This document shows positions 15,992-24,673 of a DNA stretch of 64,000 bases, piece by piece. The stretch is from Pseudoalteromonas galatheae. Its GTDB lineage: Bacteria; Pseudomonadota; Gammaproteobacteria; Enterobacterales; Alteromonadaceae. The notes under the pieces were generated by a model. It was not told where the DNA came from. It made no database searches and saw only the letters and a list, made by a program, of their open reading frames with translations. Both the position numbers and the translations under genes were made by a program. The stretch spans positions 496,001 through 560,000 of the forward strand of contig NZ_PNCO02000001.1 of NCBI RefSeq assembly GCF_005886105.2, given 5' to 3'. Each line of letters opens with the position of its first letter. Position 1 is the stretch's first letter.

Positions 15992-16729
15992 TTATGCAGC
16001 CTCAAGGTAACCAATTGGTGTCATATCGCCAAGTGAATCATGTGGTCGCTCATAATTGTAAATATCTAACCACTCATCAGTGATTTCACGTACTTCTTGA
16101 AGTGACTCAAACAAGTATAAATCTAGCACTTCTTCACGGTAACTCCGATTAAACCTTTCAACAAAACCATTTTGGTAAGGACTGCCAGGCTCTATAAATT
16201 CCAACTTGATGTCATTTTTCATTGCCCAATCTTCGAGTGCCGTTGAAGTAAATTCTGGGCCATTGTCCGCTCTAATCTGCTTTGGTTTTCCTCGCCAAGC
16301 AATAATTTGTTGTAGCGTTCTAATAACGCGTTCAGAAGTTAAGCTTGTATCGACCTCAATCGCCAGTGCTTGTCGGTTGAAATCATCCAGCACATTCAGT
16401 GTTCTAAAGCGATGTCCATAGCTTAATGCGTCACTCATAAAGTCCATTGACCACGATTCATTATGTTGTGTCGGTGCACTTAATGGTTCAGGTGTTCTTG
16501 TTGGAACACGGCGCTTCCCCTTACGTCTCAAGTTTAGTTTTAGCATGTTGTAAACGCGTTCAACACGCTTTTTATTCCACGGCTTACCTTTATTGCGAAG
16601 CCTTTTGAATAGCTTAGGCAGCCCCCACCTAGGATGGCGCTCTACCAGCGCAAGTAATGCGTCGATAACTTCATCATCTAACGGCCGTTTATGTTTGTAA
16701 TAAAAAACTGAGCGGCTTAGCCCTGCCAC
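15992..16729 (-). CDS. IS3-family transposase OrfB
   Basis: Carries the rve-type DDE integrase core: WSMDFMSDAL (first Asp), RADNGPEFTS (second Asp) and GFVERFNRSYREE (Glu), followed by YNYERPHDSLG. The region before GTG 16729 stays open in this frame (AVKTSRRRAWVEHLRAQF) back to the slippery run AAAAAAG near 16811-16817. OrfB is therefore probably made as an OrfAB fusion by -1 frameshifting rather than from its own start. No catalytic residue is missing. Confidence 0.9.
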   Translation of the reverse strand: MAGLSRSVFYYKHKRPLDDEVIDALLALVERHPRWGLPKLFKRLRNKGKPWNKKRVERVYNMLKLNLRRKGKRRVPTRTPEPLSAPTQHNESWSMDFMSDALSYGHRFRTLNVLDDFNRQALAIEVDTSLTSERVIRTLQQIIAWRGKPKQIRADNGPEFTSTALEDWAMKNDIKLEFIEPGSPYQNGFVERFNRSYREEVLDLYLFESLQEVREITDEWLDIYNYERPHDSLGDMTPIGYLEAA

Positions 16730-16803
16730 TTCACAAGCAAATGCGACGCTGACGTTAAATTGAGCTCTTAAATGCTCTACCCAAGCTCTGCGCCTACTTG
16801 TTT

Positions 16804-17070
16804 TTACAGCTTTTTTGCGATGATATCCTCAAGCATCGAGTGCTTTAGGCTAAGCGTTGCAAACATATCTTTTAGCTTACGGTTTTCTTCTTCAAGCTCT
16901 TTGAGGCGTTTAATATCAGACGCTTCCATACCGCCATATTTTGAGCGCCATTTGTAAAATGTACTTTGGCCGATGCCATGTTTACGGCAGATTTCTGGTA
17001 CAGGAATACCTGACTCAGCTTCTTTGATCATGCTGACAATTTGGGTTTCGGTGAACTTGCTTTTTCTCAT
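16804..17070 (-). CDS. IS3-family OrfA (helix-turn-helix)
   Basis: 88 residues. An HTH_Tnp_1 domain (KFTETQIVSMIKEAESGIPVPEICRKHGIGQSTFYKW) is followed by a leucine-rich coiled coil (LKELEEENRKLKDM) that allows OrfA/OrfAB multimers. It binds the IS ends and provides the N-terminus of the active OrfAB fusion. The slippery sequence lies at its extreme 3' end (codons AAA AAG before CTG TAA). Confidence 0.9.
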   Translation of the reverse strand: MRKSKFTETQIVSMIKEAESGIPVPEICRKHGIGQSTFYKWRSKYGGMEASDIKRLKELEEENRKLKDMFATLSLKHSMLEDIIAKKL

Positions 17071-17395
17071 CGTAAATTTTCCTATTTTAGTTAATGGAAA
17101 ATTCTACTTATAAACTGTTTCATTTTTTGGGGGAGTTACACTTGGACACTACTCTATGTATGTCTTATTTTCGGAACGCTTCTTATAGGGGTGATAATGG
17201 GAAGCGGTTTAGTCGCGATAGTCGGAAGATTACATAGTGGATTTCATATCTTTGGGTAAACACTAATGCAGATGTGTTCGATGCTCTAATAAGAAAGTGC
17301 TGACTAAAGTGCTAAAAATCCGTTGAAGAATACCAGCAAAAGCATTTTGCGCTTCTAGCAAGGTACTAACACCATTCTTTTCTGACATACAGACA

Positions 17396-17431
17396 ATCGG
17401 GTTTGATTAAATCTGATTATTCAAACCCGAT
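17396..17431. terminator. bidirectional hairpin downstream of yghU
   Basis: Perfect 11-bp inverted repeat ATCGGGTTTGA / TCAAACCCGAT with a 14-base loop, 47 bases after the yghU stop. The rest of 17260-17477 holds nothing I recognise and marks the edge of the accessory region. Confidence 0.65.
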
Positions 17432-17477
17432 AGATAAAGCTAACCCTTGTTAAACCAAGAATTAAACCAAGGTAAGG

Positions 17478-18350
17478 TTATGGTTCTAGTTTGTCTTGGG
17501 TGCTGGTATCAAAGTCGCTGGCGTCGTGTCTTTCATGAAGCTGCTCATGAGGTTCTCCCCATGTTCTATTTACCATTTTTCCGCGTTTGACCGCATCTCT
17601 TGAGGCGATGAGTCCAGCCCAGCGGATCACATGTTCATAGCCATTGACGTCTAAAAACTCTGCCGCATCATATAGGTGTCCTTGGGCTAGCACGCCATAC
17701 CACGGCCAGATCGCCATATCCGCGATAGTGTATTCATCGCCACAAATATATTCTCTTGTAGCTAGGTGTTGATTCAGTAAATCCAGTTGGCGCTTCACTT
17801 CCATCGTGTAGCGGTTGATTGGATATTCGTAGTGCTCGGGTGCGTAGGCATAGAAGTGGCCAAATCCACCACCAAGAAGCGGCGCAGCCCCCATTTGCCA
17901 AAATAACCAGTTGAGGCACTCGGTGCGTTTTGTGGGATCTTGTGGAATGAACTTTTGGAACTTTTCAGCTAAATAAAGCAAAATTGAGCCAGACTCAAAG
18001 ATTTTGGTAGGTTCCTTGGTGCTGGTATCTAATAACGCGGGGATCTTAGAATTTGGATTAAGTGCAACGAACCCTGAGCTAAATTGCTCACCTTCCATGA
18101 TATTAATTAAAAAGGCATCATATTCTGCTTCTTTTACCCCGGCTGCTAAAAGCTCTTCTAGCAAGATAGTCACTTTCACGCCGTTTGGGGTTGCTAGGGA
18201 GTAGAGTTGTAACGGGTGTTTGCCTTGCGGTAGGGACTTTTCGAATCTTGCGCCTGCAGTAGGGCGGTTGATATTTGCGAATTTACTACCATCGCCACTT
18301 TGCCATGGCCACTGCCAAACTTTAGGTGGGGTATAACCCGATGTACTCAT
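17478..18350 (-). CDS. yghU: glutathione transferase-like disulfide reductase YghU
   Basis: 290 residues, the same size as E. coli YghU. The N-terminal extension (YTPPKVWQWP, NRPTAGARFEK) is followed by the thioredoxin-like GST domain with LYSLATPNGVKVTILLEEL, in which ATPNGVK replaces the usual catalytic Tyr/Ser/Cys motif with Thr-Pro-Asn as in YghU. It continues with NPNSKIPAL and ESGSILLYLAEKF. The C-terminal helical domain holds GDEYTIADMAIWPWYG. The family binds two glutathione molecules and reduces organic peroxides and disulfides in the cytoplasm. It is a single gene with its own terminator. Start ATG 18350 is preceded by AAGGAG. Confidence 0.92.
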   Translation of the reverse strand: MSTSGYTPPKVWQWPWQSGDGSKFANINRPTAGARFEKSLPQGKHPLQLYSLATPNGVKVTILLEELLAAGVKEAEYDAFLINIMEGEQFSSGFVALNPNSKIPALLDTSTKEPTKIFESGSILLYLAEKFQKFIPQDPTKRTECLNWLFWQMGAAPLLGGGFGHFYAYAPEHYEYPINRYTMEVKRQLDLLNQHLATREYICGDEYTIADMAIWPWYGVLAQGHLYDAAEFLDVNGYEHVIRWAGLIASRDAVKRGKMVNRTWGEPHEQLHERHDASDFDTSTQDKLEP

Positions 18351-18713
18351 TTTATGAACTCCTTCTGTGACTGTCCAAATCCATTATAGAGTGTAGAAGT
18401 GAAATGGAAATGAACAAACTTCTGTGGTCACAGGCTTACTCGTTTTATCCAGATCTTAAGAGAGGGATATGAACAAGCTATCAACAAAAGGTGGGGGAAA
18501 GTAGTAAAATAAAAAATGCCGATCAAAAGACCGACATTCTTGAATTGGTTGGGAGTTAAAACACAACAGTTTGTGTTGCTAAACAGGCTGCATTGCTACC
18601 TTGCTCACATACTTGGTAGCATTATGTACCGCCGTCCTTAACACTGATGCTGTCTGTATGATTATTATCATTGTTAGTTGTGACAATTTTACTACTGTTA
18701 CGATAAATAATGT
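18351..18713. other. intergenic region with two hairpins
   Basis: No gene is seen. An imperfect hairpin AATGCCGATC/GACCGACATT at about 18515-18538 and a GCTACC/GGTAGC pair near 18595-18621 lie between bcr (ending 18714) and the yghU promoter. One or both may end bcr transcription. Confidence 0.4.
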
Positions 18714-19892
18714 TTAAGCTGCGCTGTGAAGCTGGTGGCGATGCTTTGTGGCTAGTAATAGCAAGAAAGGTAACGCCAGTAATAAGTGCAAGGCAAGTTG
18801 CATGGGGGCATCCAGTGCCAGTGGTTGCGTCATGGTTGCAAGCACACCCGCACCGCTCATCTGTAATACTCCAATCAACGCTGAGGCCGCCCCTGCTTGT
18901 TTAGCAAACCCTGATAACGCTTTACCAGCCGCAGCTCCGATCGTAAATGCAAAGCCAATTGATGCCATATACATTGGCAGTACAAAATGCGCTATTTCAG
19001 TTTGTGGCAAAGCCAGTAGCAACAGACCACTAAAGCTAAAAACGGCGAGACCGAAAGTTAATGACTTTTGGCTATTGCGTTTGATGAAGTGGGGAGCAAC
19101 AAAACTTGCGACAATACTCAACGCCGCGTTGCCAGTAAACCAAAAGGTAAAGTCGGAAACACTGCCGCCCATTTTTGCCATGATCCACCCCGGAGCTGAG
19201 ATCACAAATACCAGCATTGCTGCCATACCAAGCATCGTTAAGGCGGCATTGTATAAAAAAGTTGAGCTACTGAGCATTGGCTTAAAACGTCTCAAATCTA
19301 GGATATGACCGCTGTAATGTGTATCTTCGGGGCGAGTCTCTTTATAGATAAGAGAAACTAAGATGAGGCCAAGAACGGCAAAGCCAAACAAAAAGCTAAA
19401 ATTACTCTGCCAGCCAAATTCGACAGTGAGCCATGCACCTAAAATTGGCGCTAACGCTGGGATAAAACATACAATACCATTGAGGTAAGTGATCATTTGG
19501 CCACTGCCTTTGTGCCCAAAACTATCACGAACAATGGCAAAGGCGCTGACAAAAGTAGCACACGCCCCCAAGCCTTGCAGCACTCGAGCTACCATCATGA
19601 GTGGCCAAGTGGAGGCATAGCTTGCCATTATAGCACCAAGCGCAAATAAAATTATTCCAACTAGCGCAATCGGCTTACGACCATATTTATCCGCAAGCGG
19701 ACCTGCTATCAACTGCCCAAGACCCACAGCTAGCATATAGATACTCACTGTTTGTTGAATTTGGCTTTCCGATACTTGAAGACTGGACTGCATATCCACA
19801 AATGCAGGTAGATAGAGATCGATACCTAAAGGGCAAAAGATAACAAGTAAAGCGAGAATAAAAATCAGTGCTTTTGAGTTTGATTGGGTCAT
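18714..19892 (-). CDS. Bcr/CflA-type MFS drug exporter
   Basis: 392 residues with 12 predicted membrane helices. The first helix carries FCPLGIDLYLPAF, and the loop after helix 2 has the MFS signature GPLADKYGRKPI. Helix 4/5 has MVARVLQGLGACATFVSAFAIVRDSF, the drug:H+ antiporter motif with GLGAC. This is typical of the Bcr/CflA group, which expels bicyclomycin, chloramphenicol, sulfonamides and, in some members, L-cysteine. Substrate is not predictable from sequence. It is a single gene; ATG 19892 has GGAG upstream. It is divergent from the DUF4442 gene. Confidence 0.9.
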   Translation of the reverse strand: MTQSNSKALIFILALLVIFCPLGIDLYLPAFVDMQSSLQVSESQIQQTVSIYMLAVGLGQLIAGPLADKYGRKPIALVGIILFALGAIMASYASTWPLMMVARVLQGLGACATFVSAFAIVRDSFGHKGSGQMITYLNGIVCFIPALAPILGAWLTVEFGWQSNFSFLFGFAVLGLILVSLIYKETRPEDTHYSGHILDLRRFKPMLSSSTFLYNAALTMLGMAAMLVFVISAPGWIMAKMGGSVSDFTFWFTGNAALSIVASFVAPHFIKRNSQKSLTFGLAVFSFSGLLLLALPQTEIAHFVLPMYMASIGFAFTIGAAAGKALSGFAKQAGAASALIGVLQMSGAGVLATMTQPLALDAPMQLALHLLLALPFLLLLATKHRHQLHSAA

Positions 19893-20055
19893 GGCGTCTC
19901 CTTTTGGTCGCTATTGTATTGTGGAGAACGAGAAAAGACAGGACAAAGCGCCGATTTAGCAAATTTTTAAGATATTTTATTCGCTGATAATTATAGATGG
20001 TTGATTAACTGGTCAGATGTGTTAATTTTAAGCAAAATCATTATAGAAAAATCTT

Positions 20056-20526
20056 ATGTCTGCACCACTTTTAAAAATTTATAAAAGGATGAGTTGGTTG
20101 CCATTTGGTAAATGGATGTTCAGTAAGGCGGTATGTCGTAAAGCTCCTTACTTTGGTACCATCAAGCCTAAAATCACACAATTGAAGCCTGGCGTTTGTA
20201 GGGCGACCATTCGCAACCGTAAAGCCATTCATAACCACATAGGCACGGTTCATGCGATTGCACAGTGTAATCTTGCGGAGCTATGTGCTGGAGTCATGAC
20301 AGACGCGACCATCGATCATAAGACCCATCGCTGGATCCCAAAGGGGATGTCAGTGCAATACTTAGCCAAAGCCGAGACCGATCTGCATGCCGTGGCGCAA
20401 ATAGAGTACCCAAGAGCATGGCAAGATAAAGAAGAGTTAGTTGTACCGGTGGAGGTCTTTAATACTACAGGGGAGAAGGTATTCCACGCCGACATTAATA
20501 TGTATATCAGCGCGAAAAGATCTTAA
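20056..20526 (+). CDS. DUF4442 hotdog-fold protein
   Basis: 156 residues with the DUF4442 pattern, a hotdog-fold thioesterase relative. It has a basic helical N-terminus, then CRATIRNRKAIHNHIGTVHAIAQCNLAELCAG, in which the N-H-I-G-T-V-H-A segment is the conserved central helix of the family. It then has KGMSVQYLAKAETDLHAVA and a final strand VFHADINMYISAK. It is probably a cytoplasmic acyl-CoA thioesterase-like protein of unknown substrate. Its 3' end overlaps the bactofilin gene by 4 bases in convergent orientation. Confidence 0.85.
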   Translation: MSAPLLKIYKRMSWLPFGKWMFSKAVCRKAPYFGTIKPKITQLKPGVCRATIRNRKAIHNHIGTVHAIAQCNLAELCAGVMTDATIDHKTHRWIPKGMSVQYLAKAETDLHAVAQIEYPRAWQDKEELVVPVEVFNTTGEKVFHADINMYISAKRS

Positions 20527-20918
20527 TTGTTTATGGTTTGATCACCAGAAGAGTCAATTGCCGTGACGTTATTGGCTCGCTCATTACGGTGTGTTAGTTT
20601 TCCATCGACGTGCGCACCGGCTTCGATCGTTAGGGTTTCGTGTTCTATGTTGCCAAAAACTTGAGCGCTGGGAAGCAGCGTGACTTGTTTAGCCTGAATA
20701 TTACCTTCCACTTTGCCTAATATAGTCAGCTCATTGGCTTGGATATTACCTTGTACTAAACCTTTATTGCCGATGATTAGTTTTTCTATGTCGAGGTTAC
20801 CATGAACGGTGCCATCTAATTGTAGTTCACCTTCACAGACAATATCGCCCGTGACTTTAGTGCTATGAGCAATAATAGCTGGGACGTCGTTTCGTTGGTT
20901 TTTAAAAGAGTTAAACAC
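20523..20918 (-). CDS. bactofilin
   Basis: 131 residues. The core is a right-handed beta-helix of repeating short strands: STKVTGDIVCEGELQLDGTVHGNLDIEKLIIGNKGLVQGNI and so on, the PF04519 bactofilin signature. Bactofilins polymerise without nucleotides into membrane-associated scaffolds. I chose GTG 20918 (fMet-FNSFKN, with GTGAGG upstream) over the longer TTG start because family N-termini are short and often hold an amphipathic membrane anchor like FNSFK. It follows the M23 peptidase gene, probably in one transcript, the same pairing seen in cell-shape systems such as CcmA with Csd proteins. Confidence 0.92.
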   Translation of the reverse strand: MFNSFKNQRNDVPAIIAHSTKVTGDIVCEGELQLDGTVHGNLDIEKLIIGNKGLVQGNIQANELTILGKVEGNIQAKQVTLLPSAQVFGNIEHETLTIEAGAHVDGKLTHRNERANNVTAIDSSGDQTINN

Positions 20919-20955
20919 GAATGCCTCACTATCGCAGCGTAATTGCAATTAGATG

Positions 20956-22038
20956 TTACTTATTGAATGCGCGAGCGATTTTAATTGGGTTAAGGTGTTT
21001 TTTACCTTGAATCACTTCATAGTGCAAGTGTGTCGCCGTACTTCTTCCTGTGCTGCCCATTAGTGCAATTACGTCACCTTTATTGATCTGCTGGCCTTTT
21101 TTTACCTTGATGGTGTGAAGGTGGCCGTAGCGTGTGGTGATGTTATTGGCGTGTTCAATTTCAATAAAATTGCCATAGCCGCCATTTTTCCCCGCTCGTT
21201 TAACGGTGCCAGAGGCTGGGGCTACGATCTGTGTTTTGTGCCAACCTGCGAGATCGATACCTTTATGATAAGCACGGCGGCCAGTTATTGGGTCTTTACG
21301 AAAGCCAAAAGCACTAGAGACATAATATTTTTCCTGAGCGACAGGTAATGTGTCTGGCAGTTGGCCAATCATCGTCGATAGCTGTGCATAAACTGCGTAT
21401 TGGTCAATGGCATTAATAAAGCTGGCTTCTACCAATTCTAAGTCGGCTTGGAAGTAGGGGCCACCTTGCGCTTCTGAGAAATCAGATGATAATTGTAATC
21501 CCGCACTATCGATGGATTGTTGCATCGCAGCAATTTCAGCGCTGAATGATTGCCCAAGCTGTTCGCTGAGCTGTCGTTGTTGAATGAGTAGAAGACTGGC
21601 TTGGGGAGCAAACTCAGCTGTAGAGCTTGGTTGTGGATTTTCAATGTCTGAAGATATTTCTTCTAGCTCGCCTTCCGCTACGTTGTCGTCAGTTGTTTGG
21701 GTCGAGTCAACTAATGACTCAAGCACACTGTGCTGCTGTGACAGTTGGTCAAGCATGCCTTTTTGCTGTGCTAATCGTGCTTGAAGCTGTGATTTTTCTG
21801 CTTGCCACTTGGCTTGCAGCTGCGCAAAGTTTTGTTGCTCTTTAGTGAGCTTGTCACCGTTTTCTTGTAATTTGAGCGAGGCATTGGCTATCCACATAGC
21901 GAGCGCAAGCAAAATCAAAATCGAGCAAGCTTGAACCCAAGATGGCAATTTCAACATCTTGACAGTTGCGTCTTGACGAACAATTAATTGAGTTGGCTTA
22001 AACAGCTTTAGATATAGGCGCTTGAGTACTTGCAACAT
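20956..22038 (-). CDS. M23-family murein endopeptidase, membrane-anchored
   Basis: 360 residues: a short cytoplasmic N-terminus, one membrane helix at about 37-54 (ACSILILLALAMWIA), a periplasmic coiled coil at about 60-110 (KEQQNFAQLQAKWQAEKSQLQ...), and a C-terminal LytM domain. The zinc ligands are seen in HKGIDLA (His and Asp) and HLHYE (His-x-His). The protein should cut peptidoglycan cross-links. With the bactofilin gene 38 bases downstream it forms a likely two-gene cell-shape or cell-wall module. Confidence 0.92.
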   Translation of the reverse strand: MLQVLKRLYLKLFKPTQLIVRQDATVKMLKLPSWVQACSILILLALAMWIANASLKLQENGDKLTKEQQNFAQLQAKWQAEKSQLQARLAQQKGMLDQLSQQHSVLESLVDSTQTTDDNVAEGELEEISSDIENPQPSSTAEFAPQASLLLIQQRQLSEQLGQSFSAEIAAMQQSIDSAGLQLSSDFSEAQGGPYFQADLELVEASFINAIDQYAVYAQLSTMIGQLPDTLPVAQEKYYVSSAFGFRKDPITGRRAYHKGIDLAGWHKTQIVAPASGTVKRAGKNGGYGNFIEIEHANNITTRYGHLHTIKVKKGQQINKGDVIALMGSTGRSTATHLHYEVIQGKKHLNPIKIARAFNK

Positions 22039-22106
22039 TCAACCTCGGATTTAAATCAGCGCTACACTCTAACAATTTTTAGTCAAATTTCCAGTTTTTA
22101 GAACTA

Positions 22107-22134
22107 AAAAAAGGCATGAAATCATCATGCCTTT
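22107..22134. terminator. hairpin terminator after fahA
   Basis: AAAGGCATGA/TCATGCCTTT inverted repeat with A and T runs on both sides, about 50 bases past the fumarylacetoacetase stop. It separates that gene from the M23/bactofilin pair. Confidence 0.75.
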
Positions 22135-22180
22135 GATTTAAAAGTAAATAAAATTGCGATTAACTCACAATTAATTGCGA

Positions 22181-23494
22181 TTATTTTGCTGGAAGTATAG
22201 TGCCTTCAACAGAACCAAAACCGATACGGTTATAGCCATTAGCTTCACACCAGCCGCGCATAATTACTTTATCACCATCTTCTAAGAACTTACGTTCTTC
22301 GCCATTTTCTAGAGTAATGGTTTCTTTGCCGCCACGGGATAGTTCGAGTAATGAACCCGCTTCTTCGTGCTCAGGGCCTGATTGCGTACCCGAACCTAGC
22401 ATATCGCCTGGTAAAAAGTTACAGCCATTCACTGTGTGATGTGTCACCATTTGCGCAACCGTCCAATAGCTGTGCTTGAAGCTGGATTCAGACAATTTGC
22501 TTGGTTTAGCGCCTTCGCTACGCATTTTTTCAGTCTCTAGTAAGACATCCATGCGAATATCAATAGCACCAGACTCGCGGTTTTGCGTTGATTCTAAGTA
22601 TTCCAGCGGTTGTGGGTCGTTTTCATCACGGTGCCATTGAGTGCGGTATGGTGCCAGAGCCTCTGTGGTTACAACCCAAGGAGAAACCGTTGACGCGAAG
22701 TTTTTCGCAAGGAATGGACCTAATGGTTGATATTCCCAGGCTTGTAAGTCACGTGCAGACCAGTCATTAAATAAACAAAAACCAAAAACGTGATCTTCAG
22801 CATCTTTAATCGCGATAGAGTCACCAAGTTCATTACCTTTACCTAGATAAATACCTAGCTCAAGCTCGTAGTCTAGGCGCTTACAAGGACCAAAAGATGG
22901 GGTATCCGCATCAGGTGCTTTAGTCTGGCCTTTAGGGCGAGGGAATGTTTGACCTGAAACACCTATAGATGAAGAGCGACCATGATAACCGATTGGTACC
23001 CACTTGTAGTTTGGTAGCAGAGGGTTATCAGGGCGGAACAGGCTACCCACCGCTGTTGCGTGATAGATAGAGGTATAAAAGTCGGTGTAATCGCCAATGT
23101 GGCAAGGTAAAGCATATTCCACGTCATCTTGTGCAACCAATGCGCCTTCTAGGCTCGATTGCAGTTCAGAGCCTTCACGTAATGCACGAGAAAGCGCAAG
23201 TCTTAGAGCTGACCAGTACTGTTGACCCATACCCATAAATTCGTTTAATGCTGGGGCATTTGCCGCTTCTGCAGCCTCTGCTGCATCACCTGAAAGTAGG
23301 TTAGCGTCAACAACAGCACCAAGATCTAGTACTTGATCGCCAATCGCAACACCGCCACGAAATTCTTCGTTACTGTTCTTACGGCGAAATACTGCAAAAG
23401 GTAAGTTTTGAATAGGGAAATCAGTTCCAGTCGCATTCGCACTAGCTACCCAACTCTTTAATTGGATGTCGTGTGTTTCGTTAATTTGAGACAT
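22181..23494 (-). CDS. fahA: fumarylacetoacetase
   Basis: 437 residues. The enzyme performs the last step of tyrosine breakdown, splitting fumarylacetoacetate into fumarate and acetoacetate in the cytoplasm. The N-terminal SH3-like domain (PIQNLPFAVFRRKNSNEEFRGGVAIGDQVLDL) is followed by the FAH catalytic domain with YTDFYTSIYHATAVG (metal-binding Asp and catalytic His), ELELGIYLGKGNELG, FGFCLFNDWSARDLQAWEY and LGSGTQSGP. I chose ATG 23494, which has AAGGAAGGG upstream, over a TTG 27 bases earlier. It lies after the HPPD gene but a hairpin separates them, so expression may be partly independent. Confidence 0.95.
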   Translation of the reverse strand: MSQINETHDIQLKSWVASANATGTDFPIQNLPFAVFRRKNSNEEFRGGVAIGDQVLDLGAVVDANLLSGDAAEAAEAANAPALNEFMGMGQQYWSALRLALSRALREGSELQSSLEGALVAQDDVEYALPCHIGDYTDFYTSIYHATAVGSLFRPDNPLLPNYKWVPIGYHGRSSSIGVSGQTFPRPKGQTKAPDADTPSFGPCKRLDYELELGIYLGKGNELGDSIAIKDAEDHVFGFCLFNDWSARDLQAWEYQPLGPFLAKNFASTVSPWVVTTEALAPYRTQWHRDENDPQPLEYLESTQNRESGAIDIRMDVLLETEKMRSEGAKPSKLSESSFKHSYWTVAQMVTHHTVNGCNFLPGDMLGSGTQSGPEHEEAGSLLELSRGGKETITLENGEERKFLEDGDKVIMRGWCEANGYNRIGFGSVEGTILPAK

Positions 23495-23580
23495 TGCCCT
23501 TCCTTTAATTTTGGCTTTCAACTTGAGTTATGGTCAAAAGTGAAAAACTCAAGTCGTAATAGCAATTTGATAAACCACAA

Positions 23581-23604
23581 AAAGCAGCTATCGCTAGCTG
23601 CTTT
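23581..23604. terminator. hairpin between HPPD and fumarylacetoacetase genes
   Basis: AAAGCAGCTA TCGC TAGCTGCTTTTT is a strong stem with a T run for minus-strand transcription. It lies just after the HPPD stop and would limit read-through into fahA. Confidence 0.75.
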
Positions 23605-23626
23605 TTAATTAATTTAATAGGTGTAC

Positions 23627-24673
23627 TTAGATCACGCCACGGCGCTCTTGGTCACGTTCAATTGACTCGAATAACGCTTGGAAGTTACCTTCACCAAAGC
23701 CGCCATCGTCAACACGTTGGATCATTTCGATGAAAATTGGGCCAAACAGATTTTTAGTGAAAATCTGTAGTAGGTAGCAATCTTCGCTTTGGCTATCTAC
23801 CAGAATTTGGTGCTGTTTGATCTTTTCTTTATCTTCTTTAACCCAAGGCACACGGTCAAAGATAGTGTCGTAGTAGTGATCTACGATATCTAAGGTGGCA
23901 ATGGTGCTCTTGTCGAGCTTATCTAATGAGCCAACCAAGTCGTCAGTCAAAAAGGCTAAATGCTGTACTCCTGGACCATTGTACTCATCTAAGTACTCAT
24001 CGATTTGGTTGTTGTTGTCATCTTTACCTTCGTTGATTGGAATAGAGAAGGTGCCACATGGTGACTTAAGTGCATAAGAAAGTAGCGCCGTTTTTTGACC
24101 TTTGATGTCAAAGTAACGAACTTCAGTAAAGCCAAATACGTCTTTATAGAAGTTAGCCCAAGTTTCCATCGTTCCTTTATAAACATTGTTTGTTAGGTGA
24201 TCGATGCGCTTAAAGCCTTTGTCTTCAACAACCTTTTGCTCTTCTAGGTCTACGAAGTCTTGCTCGTAGATAGAGCCTTTATCGCCAAAGTTTTCGATGA
24301 AATAGATAAGGCTATCGCCAATACCGTAAATCGCTGGGTATGGTAGGTCTTTGTGTGTTGAATCAGTCGCTGGTTTTGCACCACGCTCAACCGCAGTATC
24401 AAATGCCTTTTGCGCATTTTCTACACGCCAGCCCATAGAACAAATTGCCGGACCGTGGCTTTTCGCAAACTGTGCCGAGAAGCCTTCACGCTCGTTATTC
24501 AACAAAAAGTGAATATCGTGCTGGTTGTAGTAAACGATATCTTTGTCTTTAAATTTCTTTAGTTTTGAGAATCCAAAGTCAGTGAATACCTTATCCATGT
24601 AATCAGCGTCTGGTGTTGCATATTCTGTAAACTCGATGCCGACTAGGCCTAGTGGATTATTTACTTCACTCAT
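23627..24673 (-). CDS. hpd: 4-hydroxyphenylpyruvate dioxygenase
   Basis: 348 residues. Fe(II) enzyme converting 4-hydroxyphenylpyruvate to homogentisate. It has two vicinal-oxygen-chelate domains; the catalytic C-terminal one shows the iron ligands His in KRIDHLTNNV, His in GVQHLAFLTDD, and Glu in GPIFIEMIQR, plus the C-terminal GFGEGNFQALFESIE lid helix. Together with fahA it marks the homogentisate route; homogentisate dioxygenase is not in the window. In this group homogentisate can also be a precursor of pyomelanin. The start is ATG 24673 with GGGAGTAAA upstream. Confidence 0.96.
   Translation of the reverse strand: MSEVNNPLGLVGIEFTEYATPDADYMDKVFTDFGFSKLKKFKDKDIVYYNQHDIHFLLNNEREGFSAQFAKSHGPAICSMGWRVENAQKAFDTAVERGAKPATDSTHKDLPYPAIYGIGDSLIYFIENFGDKGSIYEQDFVDLEEQKVVEDKGFKRIDHLTNNVYKGTMETWANFYKDVFGFTEVRYFDIKGQKTALLSYALKSPCGTFSIPINEGKDDNNNQIDEYLDEYNGPGVQHLAFLTDDLVGSLDKLDKSTIATLDIVDHYYDTIFDRVPWVKEDKEKIKQHQILVDSQSEDCYLLQIFTKNLFGPIFIEMIQRVDDGGFGEGNFQALFESIERDQERRGVI

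Larger units (their letters stand above)
15952..17140 (-). mobile_element. IS3-family insertion sequence with 4-bp target duplication
   Basis: The ends TGTAACTCCACCCAA (from 15952) and TTTGGGGGAGTTACA (to 17140) are inverted repeats. The flanks CTTG (15948-15951 and 17141-17144) form a 4-bp direct duplication. Two overlapping minus-strand frames (orfA, orfB) with an A6G slippery site complete an IS3 element. The 4-bp duplication fits the IS407-like branch. The element looks complete. Confidence 0.9.
15702..17259 (+). pseudogene. small membrane protein, copy 2, frameshifted and split by an IS3 element
   Basis: Starts as in copy 1, but GTTTTTGGGG has become GTTTTTGGG, shifting the frame after residue 56. 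In the original frame the gene continues VERSLLRIYRCSDNTSEE to about 15951. It is then interrupted by an IS3 element and resumes at 17141 as WTLLYVCLIFGTLLIGVIMGSGL... to a stop near 17259. The intact protein would be about 125 residues with three membrane helices. Confidence 0.75.
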
